From an uncultured Dorea sp. (GTDB taxonomy: Bacteria > Bacillota > Clostridia > Lachnospirales > Lachnospiraceae), in assembly GCA_910584575.1 (NCBI GenBank), contig CAJUBG010000045.1:1-31100 (forward strand): DNA of 31,100 nucleotides, written 5' to 3'. Below are positions 23,696 to 31,069 of this stretch, piece after piece (position 1 is the first letter of the stretch; each line of letters begins with the position of its first letter). The notes below the pieces were generated by a model. It had not been told where the DNA came from. It made no database searches and saw only the letters and a list, made by a program, of their open reading frames with translations. The translations under genes and the position numbers were made by a program.

Positions 23696-24700
23696 CTATC
23701 GAATCCTCTCCGGAAAACCAATCTTCTTCTGCACCTTCCGAAGCGTCTTATTTGCAAAATACTGGGCTTTCTCTGCATTATTCTTAATGATTCCGTCAAT
23801 ATACGCCTTATCCTTCTCAAGCCTTGCCACCTCGTCCTGCAAAGGCTTTAACACAGACACCACCGCTTCTCCAACCGCTGTCTTAAAATCGCCGTAGCCT
23901 CTGCCGTCAAATTCCGCCACAACCTCCTCCGGCTTCTTTCCGCTGCAAGCGCTGTAAATATCGATTAAATTCTTAACCCCTGGCTGCTCGTCGCGATACA
24001 AAATCTGCGCCTCTGAATCCGTCACGGCACGTTTGCATTTGCGCATAATGGTATCCGGCTCATCCATCAGGTAAATGCTTGCATTGGGATTTTCATCTGA
24101 CTTTGACATCTTCTTCGTCGGGTCCTGAAGGCTCATAATCTTAGCGCCCACCTTGCCTATATACGCCTCCGGAATGGTAAATACATTGCCATAGATATTG
24201 TTAAACCGTTCCGCAATATCCCTGGTAATCTCCAAATGCTGCATCTGATCCACTCCGACAGGCACCACGTCCGCCTGGTAAAGCAGAATATCCGCCGCCA
24301 TCAGTACCGGATACGTAAACAAGCCCGCATTGATATTATCCGCATGCTTCGCAGACTTATCTTTAAACTGTGTCATGCGGTTCAGCTCGCCCATGTAGGT
24401 AAAGCAGTTCAGAATCCACGCCAATTCCGCATGTCCGGACACATGGGACTGATAATAGATGCAATTTTTCTCTGGGTCAAGCCCTGCCGCAATGTAAAGG
24501 GTCAAAAGCGCCCTCGCCCGTTTTCTAAGCGTTGACGGGTCCTGCCTTACAGTAATGGAATGCATATCCACCACGCTGTAAAAACACTCATACTCATCAC
24601 TTAGGGTCACCCAATTTTTCAGCGCGCCAAGATAGTTGCCAAGGGTCAGATTCCCTGTCGCCTGCATTCCGCTGAATAATACTTTCTTATCATTTATCAT
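23696..24700 (-). CDS. trpS: Tryptophanyl-tRNA synthetase
   Basis: 334 aa from the ATG at 24700 (GGAGG 9 nt upstream; an upstream Met would overlap the phosphatase gene). Class I signature SGMQATGNLTLGNYLGAL (HIGH equivalent) and KKMSKSDENPNA (KMSKS), with the tRNA-anticodon-side region near the C-terminus. It charges tRNA-Trp. Unlike the nearby TrpB2 gene it has no T-box in its 29-nt gap, so it depends on upstream transcription or other control. Confidence 0.95.
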   Translation of the reverse strand: MINDKKVLFSGMQATGNLTLGNYLGALKNWVTLSDEYECFYSVVDMHSITVRQDPSTLRKRARALLTLYIAAGLDPEKNCIYYQSHVSGHAELAWILNCFTYMGELNRMTQFKDKSAKHADNINAGLFTYPVLMAADILLYQADVVPVGVDQMQHLEITRDIAERFNNIYGNVFTIPEAYIGKVGAKIMSLQDPTKKMSKSDENPNASIYLMDEPDTIMRKCKRAVTDSEAQILYRDEQPGVKNLIDIYSACSGKKPEEVVAEFDGRGYGDFKTAVGEAVVSVLKPLQDEVARLEKDKAYIDGIIKNNAEKAQYFANKTLRKVQKKIGFPERIR

Positions 24701-24729
24701 TTTACAATTCCTCCGTTTTTTGTTTCGCT

Positions 24730-25365
24730 CTATTCCTCCCATGGCTCTACTTCGTCGTCATAGTAAACCACATTTTCTGAAATAATTCTGGGTTGGCCGT
24801 CAACCACCTCTACCTCCGTAACGGCACAGTTCTTATGTACGCCTTCCCCCCAATATTCTGCCAGGGATTTCCCCTTAATATTATTCAAAAGCCCTGCCAG
24901 CGCCGCCCCATGGGTGGCAATGAGGATGTTACTGTTCTCAAATTCCTTCTTTTTGCAAAGCTCACATAAAAATTCTCCTGTCCGCTTCTTAACCTGGGCA
25001 AAATCCTCCCCGCCTTTAGGCGCCTGATATTGGTCTGGGCCATCGAAAAATCTCCGGAATTCCTCCGGAAGCTCCCATCCTTTTTTAGAACAGCAACGCC
25101 CTTCATACTCTCCAAACGCCATTTCTTCTAACCGCGCATCTTCGATAATCTGCGTCGTCCTCCCCGCAAGAATCAGCTCTGCCGTCTCCCTTGCCCTTAT
25201 AAGCGGACTGGTATAACACAGGTCAAAGTTTATGTCCGCAAGCCCCTTGGCCGTCTTTTTGGCAAGCGTCCTGCCAAACTCGTTCAGAGGGATATCCACC
25301 TGCCCCTGAATCTTACGAGCCTTATTCCACTGTGTCTCTCCATGTCTTACAATATATAATTTCAT
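24730..25365 (-). CDS. Histidine phosphatase family protein
   Basis: 211 aa, phosphoglycerate-mutase-like fold. Catalytic RHGETQWN (H8) at the start and a later THGAALAGLLNNI His. EYEGR near residue 90 is the typical acid-bearing stretch. Substrate not predictable from sequence. GAGGAGG precedes the start. It is followed by trpS 29 nt downstream on the same strand and may be co-transcribed with it. Confidence 0.85.
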   Translation of the reverse strand: MKLYIVRHGETQWNKARKIQGQVDIPLNEFGRTLAKKTAKGLADINFDLCYTSPLIRARETAELILAGRTTQIIEDARLEEMAFGEYEGRCCSKKGWELPEEFRRFFDGPDQYQAPKGGEDFAQVKKRTGEFLCELCKKKEFENSNILIATHGAALAGLLNNIKGKSLAEYWGEGVHKNCAVTEVEVVDGQPRIISENVVYYDDEVEPWEE

Positions 25366-25601
25366 CTTCTGCCTCCTCAGAAATTATAAATTCCCTCTGG
25401 GAATACTTCGTATAGTATACCACATATCCGGATATTTTCCATAGGCATTTTCTCGGAAATGTCGTGTCTACGGTAAACACAGGTAAAATCTACCAAAAAT
25501 TACGAAGTTCTGTTAAAAGTGTTGTAATCCACACAGATATATGGTACTCTCTCCCTAGAGAAATATATTAACAATTACAGTTTTTGATTGGAGTGATATC
25601 A
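25366..25601. promoter_or_regulatory. Intergenic region with palindromes; promoters for two divergent genes
   Basis: On the minus side, ATATCCGGATAT (25424-25435) is a perfect 12-nt palindrome beside a TATACT -10-like box. ATTCCC-TCT-GGGAAT (about 25390-25404) is another dyad. On the plus side, TTGTAA and TACTCT are spaced 17 nt before the antitoxin gene. No RNA gene is apparent. Confidence 0.4.
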
Positions 25602-25775
25602 ATGAAATTAACATCATCTCTTACAACAGATAAAACTCAATTTGAAGATACCTATCTCTTACGGATGTTAGATAATGGGATTTGCGATATGGAAGCGGGC
25701 AGAGAGATGCCTCTGTCAGACGCATTTCAAAGGGTCGCCGAATTAAGGGACAGCAGAAGAAATGGACAGCTATAA
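25602..25775 (+). CDS. Probable antitoxin of a RelE/ParE-type module
   Basis: 57 aa from the ATG at 25602 (GGAG 9 nt upstream). Beta/helix N-terminus, then MLDNGICDMEAGREMPLSDAFQRVAELRDSRRNGQL, an acidic helix of the kind that wraps RelE/ParE toxins. It overlaps the toxin gene by 14 nt. Antitoxin assignment rests on size and pairing more than on a named fold. Confidence 0.65.
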   Translation: MKLTSSLTTDKTQFEDTYLLRMLDNGICDMEAGREMPLSDAFQRVAELRDSRRNGQL

Positions 25776-26100
25776 TATTCTTCTTACCTATGAAGCAGTC
25801 CAAGATATTACGGATATTGCTGAATATATTGAGAACCGCTTTGGTCTTGCATGTGCAGACCGGTTTCAACATCGTCTTGAAAAGGAAGTCTCAAAACTTG
25901 GTTATATGGGTGGCATATTTTTTAATACACAGCTCTTATATAAAGGCTATGCCATCCATAAAAAGCCTTTTCCACTCTCTATTATATTCTATATTATGAA
26001 AGAATCCCAAAAAGAAATCCATATACTTCGTATCTTACGCAGTGAATGTAACTGGAAAAGAATCTTATCTTCCATGCACCCTTCTGATTTACTCACATAG
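25762..26100 (+). CDS. RelE/ParE-family toxin
   Basis: 112 aa. RelE/ParE-like layout: YNILLTYEAVQDITDIAEYIENRFG (N-terminal strand and helix), a central LYKGYAIHKKPFPLSIIFYI beta segment, and C-terminal EIHILRILRSECNWKRIL, where Arg/Lys residues of the active surface would sit. Its start lies inside the antitoxin frame, giving coupled synthesis. The AAATGGACAGC context makes the start slightly weak. Target (ribosome-bound mRNA or gyrase) cannot be told. Confidence 0.72.
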   Translation: MDSYNILLTYEAVQDITDIAEYIENRFGLACADRFQHRLEKEVSKLGYMGGIFFNTQLLYKGYAIHKKPFPLSIIFYIMKESQKEIHILRILRSECNWKRILSSMHPSDLLT

Positions 26101-26148
26101 AATTATTGATTTACTCACATTTTCATAGCAAAACCACAATAAAAGTGA

Positions 26149-26154
26149 TATAAT
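26149..26154 (+). promoter_or_regulatory. Extended -10 promoter of luxS
   Basis: TATAAT preceded by TG-A, an extended -10 element, with no strong -35. The luxS leader downstream holds an 11-nt near-perfect inverted repeat (26184-26194 and 26201-26211; one mismatch, 6-nt loop) just before the AAAAAGGAG ribosome site. Confidence 0.65.
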
Positions 26155-26233
26155 AACCTGGCAAAGAAACTATTACCACAATAAATTAGTATGCCCAAGA
26201 GCACACTAATTCAGAAAAAGGAGTCTATCTATC

Positions 26234-26713
26234 ATGGAAAAGATTACAAGTTTTACCATAGACCATCTGCGTCTGGTTCCGGGACTCTATGTTTCCCGTA
26301 TTGACCAGGTAGAAGGTCGCCCTGTTACTACGTTTGACATACGTATGACAAGCCCGAATGACGAGCCTGTCATGAATACTGCGGAGATGCACACCATTGA
26401 ACATCTGGCCGCTACCTTTTTGCGCAATCATGGGGTCTACGCTGATAAGATCATTTACTTTGGGCCCATGGGATGCCGGACAGGCTTCTATCTGCTTCTT
26501 GCCGGAGAATATGCATCCAGGGATATCGTACCCTTGATGACAGAGATGTTTAACTTTATCGCTAATTTTGAGGGAGACGTACCCGGCGCATGTGCGAAGG
26601 ACTGCGGAAACTATCTGGACATGAATCTTCCTATGGCGAGATATCTTGCACGAAAATACCTGAAGGAGGTTCTTACAGATATCACGGACAAGCAGTTAAA
26701 CTATCCTGTATAG
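26234..26713 (+). CDS. luxS: S-ribosylhomocysteine lyase
   Basis: 159 aa, full-length LuxS. Metal ligands H53, H57 (MHTIEHLAA) and C124 (CAKDCGNYLDM), with E56 in the HTIEH box; catalytic C81 is in GPMGCRTGFY. It cleaves S-ribosylhomocysteine to homocysteine and the AI-2 precursor DPD, linking the methyl cycle to quorum signalling. AAGGAG precedes the start by 9-10 nt. It stands alone with its own promoter. Confidence 0.97.
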   Translation: MEKITSFTIDHLRLVPGLYVSRIDQVEGRPVTTFDIRMTSPNDEPVMNTAEMHTIEHLAATFLRNHGVYADKIIYFGPMGCRTGFYLLLAGEYASRDIVPLMTEMFNFIANFEGDVPGACAKDCGNYLDMNLPMARYLARKYLKEVLTDITDKQLNYPV

Positions 26714-26728
26714 CTATCATGGACGCGA

Positions 26729-26828
26729 GATTTCCGGCTGTGAGCAGAACGCTTTTGTGAGGCTCTAACTTATAATCATTACATAGCCCAATATTTCTGA
26801 AGCGTTTTGCTCACAGTTACAGGAAATC
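26729..26828. repeat. Long imperfect inverted repeat between luxS and pncA-like gene
   Basis: Arms at 26729-26754 and 26800-26828 share GATTTCC, then CTGTGAGCA and AACGCTT, with small mismatches, and enclose a 45-nt AT-rich loop. It separates two convergent genes, so it could be a shared bidirectional terminator. The long spaced arms also resemble a small MITE-like element. No terminal direct repeat was identified. Confidence 0.5.
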
Positions 26829-26831
26829 TTT

Positions 26832-27365
26832 CTATGATTCTTCACATGCAATCTGACACATTTTCATTGCTTCTAATGCATTCTTATGACTTTCGGGCGT
26901 TACTCCCGCACAGCACGAAGCGTCTACAATAATCGGTACCTCCGGAAGAAATGCTTTCGCAATCATGGCATTGGAAATCACACAGATATCTGTACACAGC
27001 CCCACAAAAGTAATGGACTCAAGCCCGCCTTCAGACTCATATTCCTCATTCATATTCTCTAGTATACCGGCAAGCTTTGTACTCCCAAAGGTCGGTTTAT
27101 CGATTGGTTCTTCTTTGCAAAGCGCCTCAATCTTTGGATGCAGCTCCCACCCCTTCGTCCCTCTGATACAGTGCGCTGCCGGAAGCTTCTTTCCCTCCTG
27201 GGTTTCCAGATAATTTTCTTCATGAGTATCCCTAGTATAGAGTATCCTTCCGTCAAAATTCCGTATTTTTTCTACGACGTTAGGCACAATCGCTGCTGCC
27301 TCTTTTGTTCCCAATACTCCGTCGATAAAATCGTTCTGCATATCTACTACAACTAATACCTTCAT
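26832..27365 (-). CDS. Isochorismatase-family hydrolase (nicotinamidase-like)
   Basis: 177 aa. Catalytic triad D8 (VVVDMQNDF), K90 (IDKPTFGS) and C128 (GLCTDICVISNAM), typical of pyrazinamidase/nicotinamidase and related cysteine hydrolases. NAD recycling via nicotinamide to nicotinate is the likely role, but substrate is not certain. It follows the TrpB2 gene by 15 nt with an AGGAG site and is probably co-transcribed with it under T-box control, which is unusual for a nicotinamidase. Confidence 0.82.
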   Translation of the reverse strand: MKVLVVVDMQNDFIDGVLGTKEAAAIVPNVVEKIRNFDGRILYTRDTHEENYLETQEGKKLPAAHCIRGTKGWELHPKIEALCKEEPIDKPTFGSTKLAGILENMNEEYESEGGLESITFVGLCTDICVISNAMIAKAFLPEVPIIVDASCCAGVTPESHKNALEAMKMCQIACEES

Positions 27366-27380
27366 ATACTGGCCAATCTC

Positions 27381-28766
27381 CTATTCCATATTCCCCTCAA
27401 ACCTCGGAATTCCGTCGAACCCAACCTTGAGATCTTCATCCGTAGGAATATAATCCCTCATCTCTCCATTGTGGAACTTCTCATATGCCACCATATCAAA
27501 ATATCCTGTACCAGTCAGTCCGAACACAATGGTCTTTTCCTCTCCTGTTTCCTTGCACTTCATCGCCTCATCGATGGCCACCTTGATGGCATGGCTGCTC
27601 TCCGGCGCCGGAAGGATTCCCTCCACCCTTGCAAACTTCTCAGCAGCCTCGAAAACTGCCGTCTGCTCTACGGACCTTGCCTCCATATATCCATCCGCAT
27701 AGAGCTGTGACAGCACAGAGCTCATACCGTGATAACGAAGCCCTCCTGCATGGTTGGCGGAAGGAATAAACCCGCTTCCCAATGTATACATCTTCGCCAA
27801 CGGACACACCATACCCGTATCACAGAAATCATACGCATAGACGCCTCTGGTTAAACTTGGGCAGGAAGCCGGTTCTACCGCGATAAAATGATAGTCCTTC
27901 TCGCCTCTTAATTTTTCTCCCATAAACGGAGAAATCAATCCGCCTAAGTTTGAGCCGCCGCCCGCACATCCGATAATGATATCAGGTGTGATTCCGTATT
28001 TATCAAGGGCGCTTTTCGTCTCCATACCAATGATAGACTGATGCAGCAATACCTGGTTTAACACGCTTCCAAGTACGTACCTGTATCCCTCGCTGCCTAC
28101 CGCAACCTCTACTGCCTCTGAGATTGCACATCCCAGGCTTCCCGTCGTTCCCGGATGCTCTGCCAGAATCTTCTTTCCAACCTCTGTCTCCATGGATGGC
28201 GACGGCGTAACGCTGGCTCCGTAGGTGCGCATCACTTCACGGCGGAAGGGCTTCTGCTCATAAGAGCATTTTACCATAAACACCTTACAGTCTAAATCCA
28301 GGTAAGAACATGCCATGGAAAGTGCGGTTCCCCACTGTCCGGCTCCCGTCTCAGTCGTTACACCCTTTAAGCCCTGCTTCTTTGCGTAATAAGCCTGGGC
28401 AATGGCAGAATTCAGCTTATGGCTGCCGCTGGTGTTATTTCCTTCAAATTTATAATAAATCTTCGCCGGTGTCTTTAGCTTTTCCTCCAGGCAGTATGCC
28501 CGAACAAGTGGCGCGGGACGGTACATCTTATAAAAATCTATAATCTCCTGGGGAATATCAATGTAACGGTTATCGTTATCCAATTCCTGCTTTACCAATT
28601 CCTCGCAGAACACGCCGGAAAGCTCATCGGCTGTCATTGGCTCTAACGTTGCAGGGTTTAATAGCGGCGCAGGCTTAGTCTTCATGTCTGCACGCACATT
28701 ATACCATTGCTTTGGCATCTCGCTTTCCTCCAGATAGATTTTGTAAGGGATTTTCTGTTCACTCAT
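27381..28766 (-). CDS. TrpB2-type tryptophan synthase beta-like protein
   Basis: 461 aa, longer than classic TrpB (about 400). PLP lysine in NNTSGSHKLNSA; glycine loop GCAGGGSNLGG; E-rich ETGAGQWGTALS (substrate motif); C-terminal SSHA and GTGYFDMVAYEKF. Its N-terminal EESEMPKQWYNVRADM, the overall length and the sequence order fit the TrpB2 clade, which can act without TrpA. There is no TrpA gene nearby. It probably makes tryptophan from serine and indole. AAGGAGAA and a T-box leader precede it. Confidence 0.9.
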   Translation of the reverse strand: MSEQKIPYKIYLEESEMPKQWYNVRADMKTKPAPLLNPATLEPMTADELSGVFCEELVKQELDNDNRYIDIPQEIIDFYKMYRPAPLVRAYCLEEKLKTPAKIYYKFEGNNTSGSHKLNSAIAQAYYAKKQGLKGVTTETGAGQWGTALSMACSYLDLDCKVFMVKCSYEQKPFRREVMRTYGASVTPSPSMETEVGKKILAEHPGTTGSLGCAISEAVEVAVGSEGYRYVLGSVLNQVLLHQSIIGMETKSALDKYGITPDIIIGCAGGGSNLGGLISPFMGEKLRGEKDYHFIAVEPASCPSLTRGVYAYDFCDTGMVCPLAKMYTLGSGFIPSANHAGGLRYHGMSSVLSQLYADGYMEARSVEQTAVFEAAEKFARVEGILPAPESSHAIKVAIDEAMKCKETGEEKTIVFGLTGTGYFDMVAYEKFHNGEMRDYIPTDEDLKVGFDGIPRFEGNME

Positions 28767-28804
28767 TGTCTTGTTCTCCTTTCACTCTTTGAAGTTTAGC
28801 GGGA

Positions 28805-29100
28805 CAGGGCATAAAAAAATACCCTTATCCCACACAATAAATAATTGCAGGGACAAGAGTAATTATCATCATTCACTCCTGCGGTGCCACCCGGCTTGGT
28901 ATATTTCGTATACCCTCTCATGCGTACCATCATACGCGTACTTTTTTAACGGAGTACCCTCTCCGGCTTGCTTACTATCATCTACACAGACGCTTCAGCT
29001 CGCCCTCGGAAGTCCATTCCTGATAGCTCTGGCTTGCCGCATCCCACCATCCGCGGCTCTCTGTAAAGCAGATATCTAACAGTACTCACTCTCCCTCAAC
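28805..29100 (-). ncRNA. Tryptophan-specific T-box leader
   Basis: On the minus strand: a stem I region with AGAGAGCCGCGG-type AG-bulge elements, then a candidate specifier UGG (complement at 29014-29016, followed by A). Further on comes the T-box bulge GGGTGGCACCGC (complement near 28880-28891). The terminator pairs CTCTTGTCCC with GGGATAAGGG and runs into seven Ts (complement around 28812-28818). The CTCTTGTCCC arm can alternatively pair with the T-box region to form the antiterminator. Uncharged tRNA-Trp therefore should turn on the TrpB2/hydrolase operon. The exact stem boundaries are inferred by eye. Confidence 0.88.
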
Positions 29101-29111
29101 GGTTTAAAGAA

Positions 29112-29140
29112 ACTTTACCACGGTAAACCGCAGATGTCAA
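29112..29140 (-). promoter_or_regulatory. Promoter of the T-box operon with internal palindrome
   Basis: On the minus strand, TTGACA (complement 29135-29140), 17-nt spacer, TAAAGT (complement 29112-29117). A palindrome TTTACC-AC-GGTAAA (29114-29127) overlaps the -10 and lies in the spacer, suggesting a second layer of control by a repressor. Confidence 0.7.
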
Positions 29141-29207
29141 GAACTTTTTTCAAAATCCAGAAAAATTGTAAAGTCTATAATGTAATTAGAAAGAAAAACA
29201 CAGGAAA

Positions 29208-29229
29208 AAAGTTCACACGTATGAACTTT
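29208..29229. repeat. Palindromic GTTC-N8-GAAC element, copy 1
   Basis: Core GTTCACACGTATGAAC (29211-29226) inside AAAGTTCA/TGAACTTT arms. It lies 19 nt before the start of the first element gene. It differs from the other copies only in the AT at positions 11-12 of the core. Confidence 0.75.
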
Positions 29230-29247
29230 AAGAAAGGGGAAAGCCAC

Positions 29248-29508
29248 ATGAACAACATGAAAATTTACAAGGTGTACTTAGAGGATACCGTCACAGAGGA
29301 TTGTTTCAAGACAATCATTCCGGCGTTTTCCGAAGAATTAGCTATGGAATACGCACACGGCAATGGAGAAGTCGTTGCCATCAAAGAAACTACCGACTAT
29401 CCGATATCTGACGCTAAATTATATAACACACTAAAAAGTGCCGGATATGGGAAGGCTGAAATTTCAATCATTACAAGGGCATTATTCCAAATCGGCTTAA
29501 CTACCTAA
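29248..29508 (+). CDS. Small hypothetical protein of the right-hand element
   Basis: 86 aa from the ATG at 29248 (GAAAGGGGA 8-10 nt upstream). MKIYKVYLEDTVTEDCFKTIIPAFSEELAMEYAHGNGEVVAIKETTDYPISDAKLYNTLKSAGYGKAEISIITRALFQ: a short beta/alpha protein with an acidic centre and a Lys-tagged C-terminal helix. No recognisable family. It lies under palindromic element copy 1. Confidence 0.6.
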   Translation: MNNMKIYKVYLEDTVTEDCFKTIIPAFSEELAMEYAHGNGEVVAIKETTDYPISDAKLYNTLKSAGYGKAEISIITRALFQIGLTT

Positions 29509-29558
29509 CCAAAATCAATAACGGGGGTTCAAACAACTGAACCTCCACAATATAAAAA

Positions 29559-29580
29559 AAAGTTCACACGTCCGAACGAT
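29559..29580. repeat. Palindromic GTTC-N8-GAAC element, copy 2
   Basis: Core GTTCACACGTCCGAAC at 29562-29577. It is preceded by a run of As and followed by GATTTACAAGGGGG, which carries the ribosome site of the next gene. A related GTTC-N8-GAAC inverted repeat (29527-29542, GGGGGTTC ... GAACCTCC) occurs 35 nt earlier and may instead be a terminator hairpin. Confidence 0.75.
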
Positions 29581-29599
29581 TTACAAGGGGGAAATAACA

Positions 29600-30502
29600 A
29601 TGACAAAAACAACAAAAACAGAGACAACTGCTAAGACAGCAACAAAGAAAGAAACCAAGTCAACCGCTAAGACAGCAACAAAGAAGGAAACCAAGCCAAC
29701 TATCAAGGCAGAACCGAGGGCAAAGGAAACCGTAACAACAACTGCAATGAACCCGCCAACTGCTGACAGTATCACTAAACAGTTGCAACTAGCAGAGGAA
29801 AAGAACAAAAAAGCCCAACTAGCCAATGACAAGCGGTTATATAAACGCTTCAAATGCCAGATTGATAAAGCATACCAGAGCATGGAAAACAGTTACCTCC
29901 AAACAGCTTTCGCCCTCCATGCAATCTATACCCATAAACTTTACCAACTGGACAACTTCAAGAACATCTACGATTTTGCCAAGGAAACCTATTCCATAGC
30001 AAGAGGGACATGCAACAACTTTATCAACATATGCGAAAAGTTCGGAGTCCCCAACGAAAACGGCAATATCATGGAGTTATCCCCGACTTACGCACAATAC
30101 AGTGTATCGCAACTTGCGGTCATGCTTGCGTTCCCTCAGGAACTCCTGACCAAGTGTGACAAGTCCATGTCAGTCCGAGAACTAAAGCGGATGCGCGTCG
30201 AATATGAATCCGGCCTACAAGCCCCAACCGACACGCAAGCGATTGAAACCACAATGAAGGAAATTCCTTCTGACTCAGCCGATACTAACAATTTAGCAAG
30301 TACCGATAATCCGGCAGGTACATCCTCAGAAGGGGCGACAAAGTTAGATATCCCAAAATCTACGGATAACATTATCGTATGTGAAGCAAAAACCGTAGAC
30401 GAACTATTCAATCTCCGTGGAATCATCACTGACACACTCTACGACGTTGTAGAGGGTAACAACAAAAAGAACGCCCGTTTAGAGTTAAGGATTGTGTACT
30501 AA
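29600..30502 (+). CDS. Lys/Thr-rich-tailed element protein
   Basis: 300 aa. Residues 1-50 are a Lys/Thr/Ala tail like a histone H1 tail, with a tandem 12-aa repeat TAKTATKKETK(S/P) at 10-33, encoded by a 36-nt DNA tandem repeat (29627-29698). A helical domain follows (about 75-145; MENSYLQTAFALHAIYTHKLYQ, IYDFAKETYSIARGTCNNFINICEKFG), then a Ser/Thr/Asp-rich C-terminus. The domain resembles helical regions seen in plasmid/phage proteins, and the pattern suggests nucleic-acid binding (inference). GGGGG precedes the start. Function is unknown. Confidence 0.7.
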   Translation: MTKTTKTETTAKTATKKETKSTAKTATKKETKPTIKAEPRAKETVTTTAMNPPTADSITKQLQLAEEKNKKAQLANDKRLYKRFKCQIDKAYQSMENSYLQTAFALHAIYTHKLYQLDNFKNIYDFAKETYSIARGTCNNFINICEKFGVPNENGNIMELSPTYAQYSVSQLAVMLAFPQELLTKCDKSMSVRELKRMRVEYESGLQAPTDTQAIETTMKEIPSDSADTNNLASTDNPAGTSSEGATKLDIPKSTDNIIVCEAKTVDELFNLRGIITDTLYDVVEGNNKKNARLELRIVY

Positions 30503-30515
30503 AAAAGTAAATACG

Positions 30516-30541
30516 AGGAAGCCCTGCAAAGGGCTTTCCCC
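30516..30541 (+). terminator. Terminator-like hairpin, first copy
   Basis: GGAAGCCC and GGGCTTTCC around TGCAAA, with a one-base bulge, 14 nt past the stop of the Lys/Thr-tailed gene. Confidence 0.6.
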
Positions 30542-30585
30542 TTAAAAATACCTAACCACATTATTTTGTTTCAAAAGTATAGATA

Positions 30586-30611
30586 GAAAGCCCTGCAAAG
30601 GGCTTTCCCCC
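30586..30611 (+). terminator. Terminator-like hairpin, second copy
   Basis: Perfect GAAAGCCC-TGCAAA-GGGCTTTC, then CCCCC. It repeats AGCCCTGCAAAGGGCTTTCC from 70 nt upstream. The next gene starts at 30677. The tandem pair could be a double terminator, or a small-RNA or regulator target. Confidence 0.55.
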
Positions 30612-30676
30612 AAAAAAGTAGCTTGTTGGAGAAATCCGGCTTGTGATAAAAACCAAAAAGAGAAGGAGAAAAAACT

Positions 30677-31015
30677 ATGAAACTTGCATTAAGAACAATC
30701 GAACCGGTGCTTGTCATTGACAAGTCAAAAAAACCATGGGAAATGAACGGCAATAAAGGAGTCGTCTATAAGGTAATCTGCCATAAGAAAGTGGAGGACG
30801 AGGTACAGGTAGAGGACATCCGCATTACGGAGGAGGTTTACAACGAAATCAAACCCATGCAGAAATACCACTTTGCCGCAACAATCGACGTGAAGAATAG
30901 CCGCATGGAGGTATACCACGCATATCCTGCCGATACTGCTGAAAAAGGTGATACTCCCGAAAAAGGCGGTACTGCCACACCCAACACGGGGAAGGCTTCG
31001 GCTTCTTCCAAATAG
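30677..31015 (+). CDS. Hypothetical protein with low-complexity tail
   Basis: 112 aa. A compact beta-rich N-terminus (MKLALRTIEPVLVIDKSKKPWEMNGNKGVVYKVICHKKVEDEVQVEDIRITEEVYNEI) resembles small phage/plasmid single-strand or nucleoid-binding folds by eye, but no family can be named. The tail ADTAEKGDTPEKGGTATPNTGKASASSK is Thr/Gly/Pro-rich and disordered. AGAAGGAG precedes the start by 6-8 nt. The stop overlaps palindrome copy 3. Confidence 0.6.
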   Translation: MKLALRTIEPVLVIDKSKKPWEMNGNKGVVYKVICHKKVEDEVQVEDIRITEEVYNEIKPMQKYHFAATIDVKNSRMEVYHAYPADTAEKGDTPEKGGTATPNTGKASASSK

Positions 31016-31069
31016 TTCACACGTCCGAACTTTCAAACAATCCTGAAAAAGTTCACACGTCCGAACTTT
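31013..31069. repeat. Palindromic GTTC-N8-GAAC elements, copies 3 and 4
   Basis: Two identical cores GTTCACACGTCCGAAC at 31015-31030 and 31051-31066, 36 nt apart (start to start). The second has full AAA/TTT arms (31048-31069). The first overlaps the stop codon of the preceding gene. The 36-nt spacing is about 3.4 helical turns. They probably regulate or mark the origin of whatever lies beyond the window. Confidence 0.8.

Noticed and set aside
25762..26100. Active toxin identity (RelE versus ParE)
   Set aside because: The sequence does not separate the two targets, so only the superfamily is called.
29208..31069. CRISPR array
   Set aside because: The repeats are 16-nt palindromes with unequal spacing (36 to about 1450 nt) and genes between them, not regular repeat-spacer units.
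29208..31069. LexA (SOS) boxes
   Set aside because: Gram-positive LexA sites read GAAC-N4-GTTC; here the half-sites are reversed and 8 nt apart.
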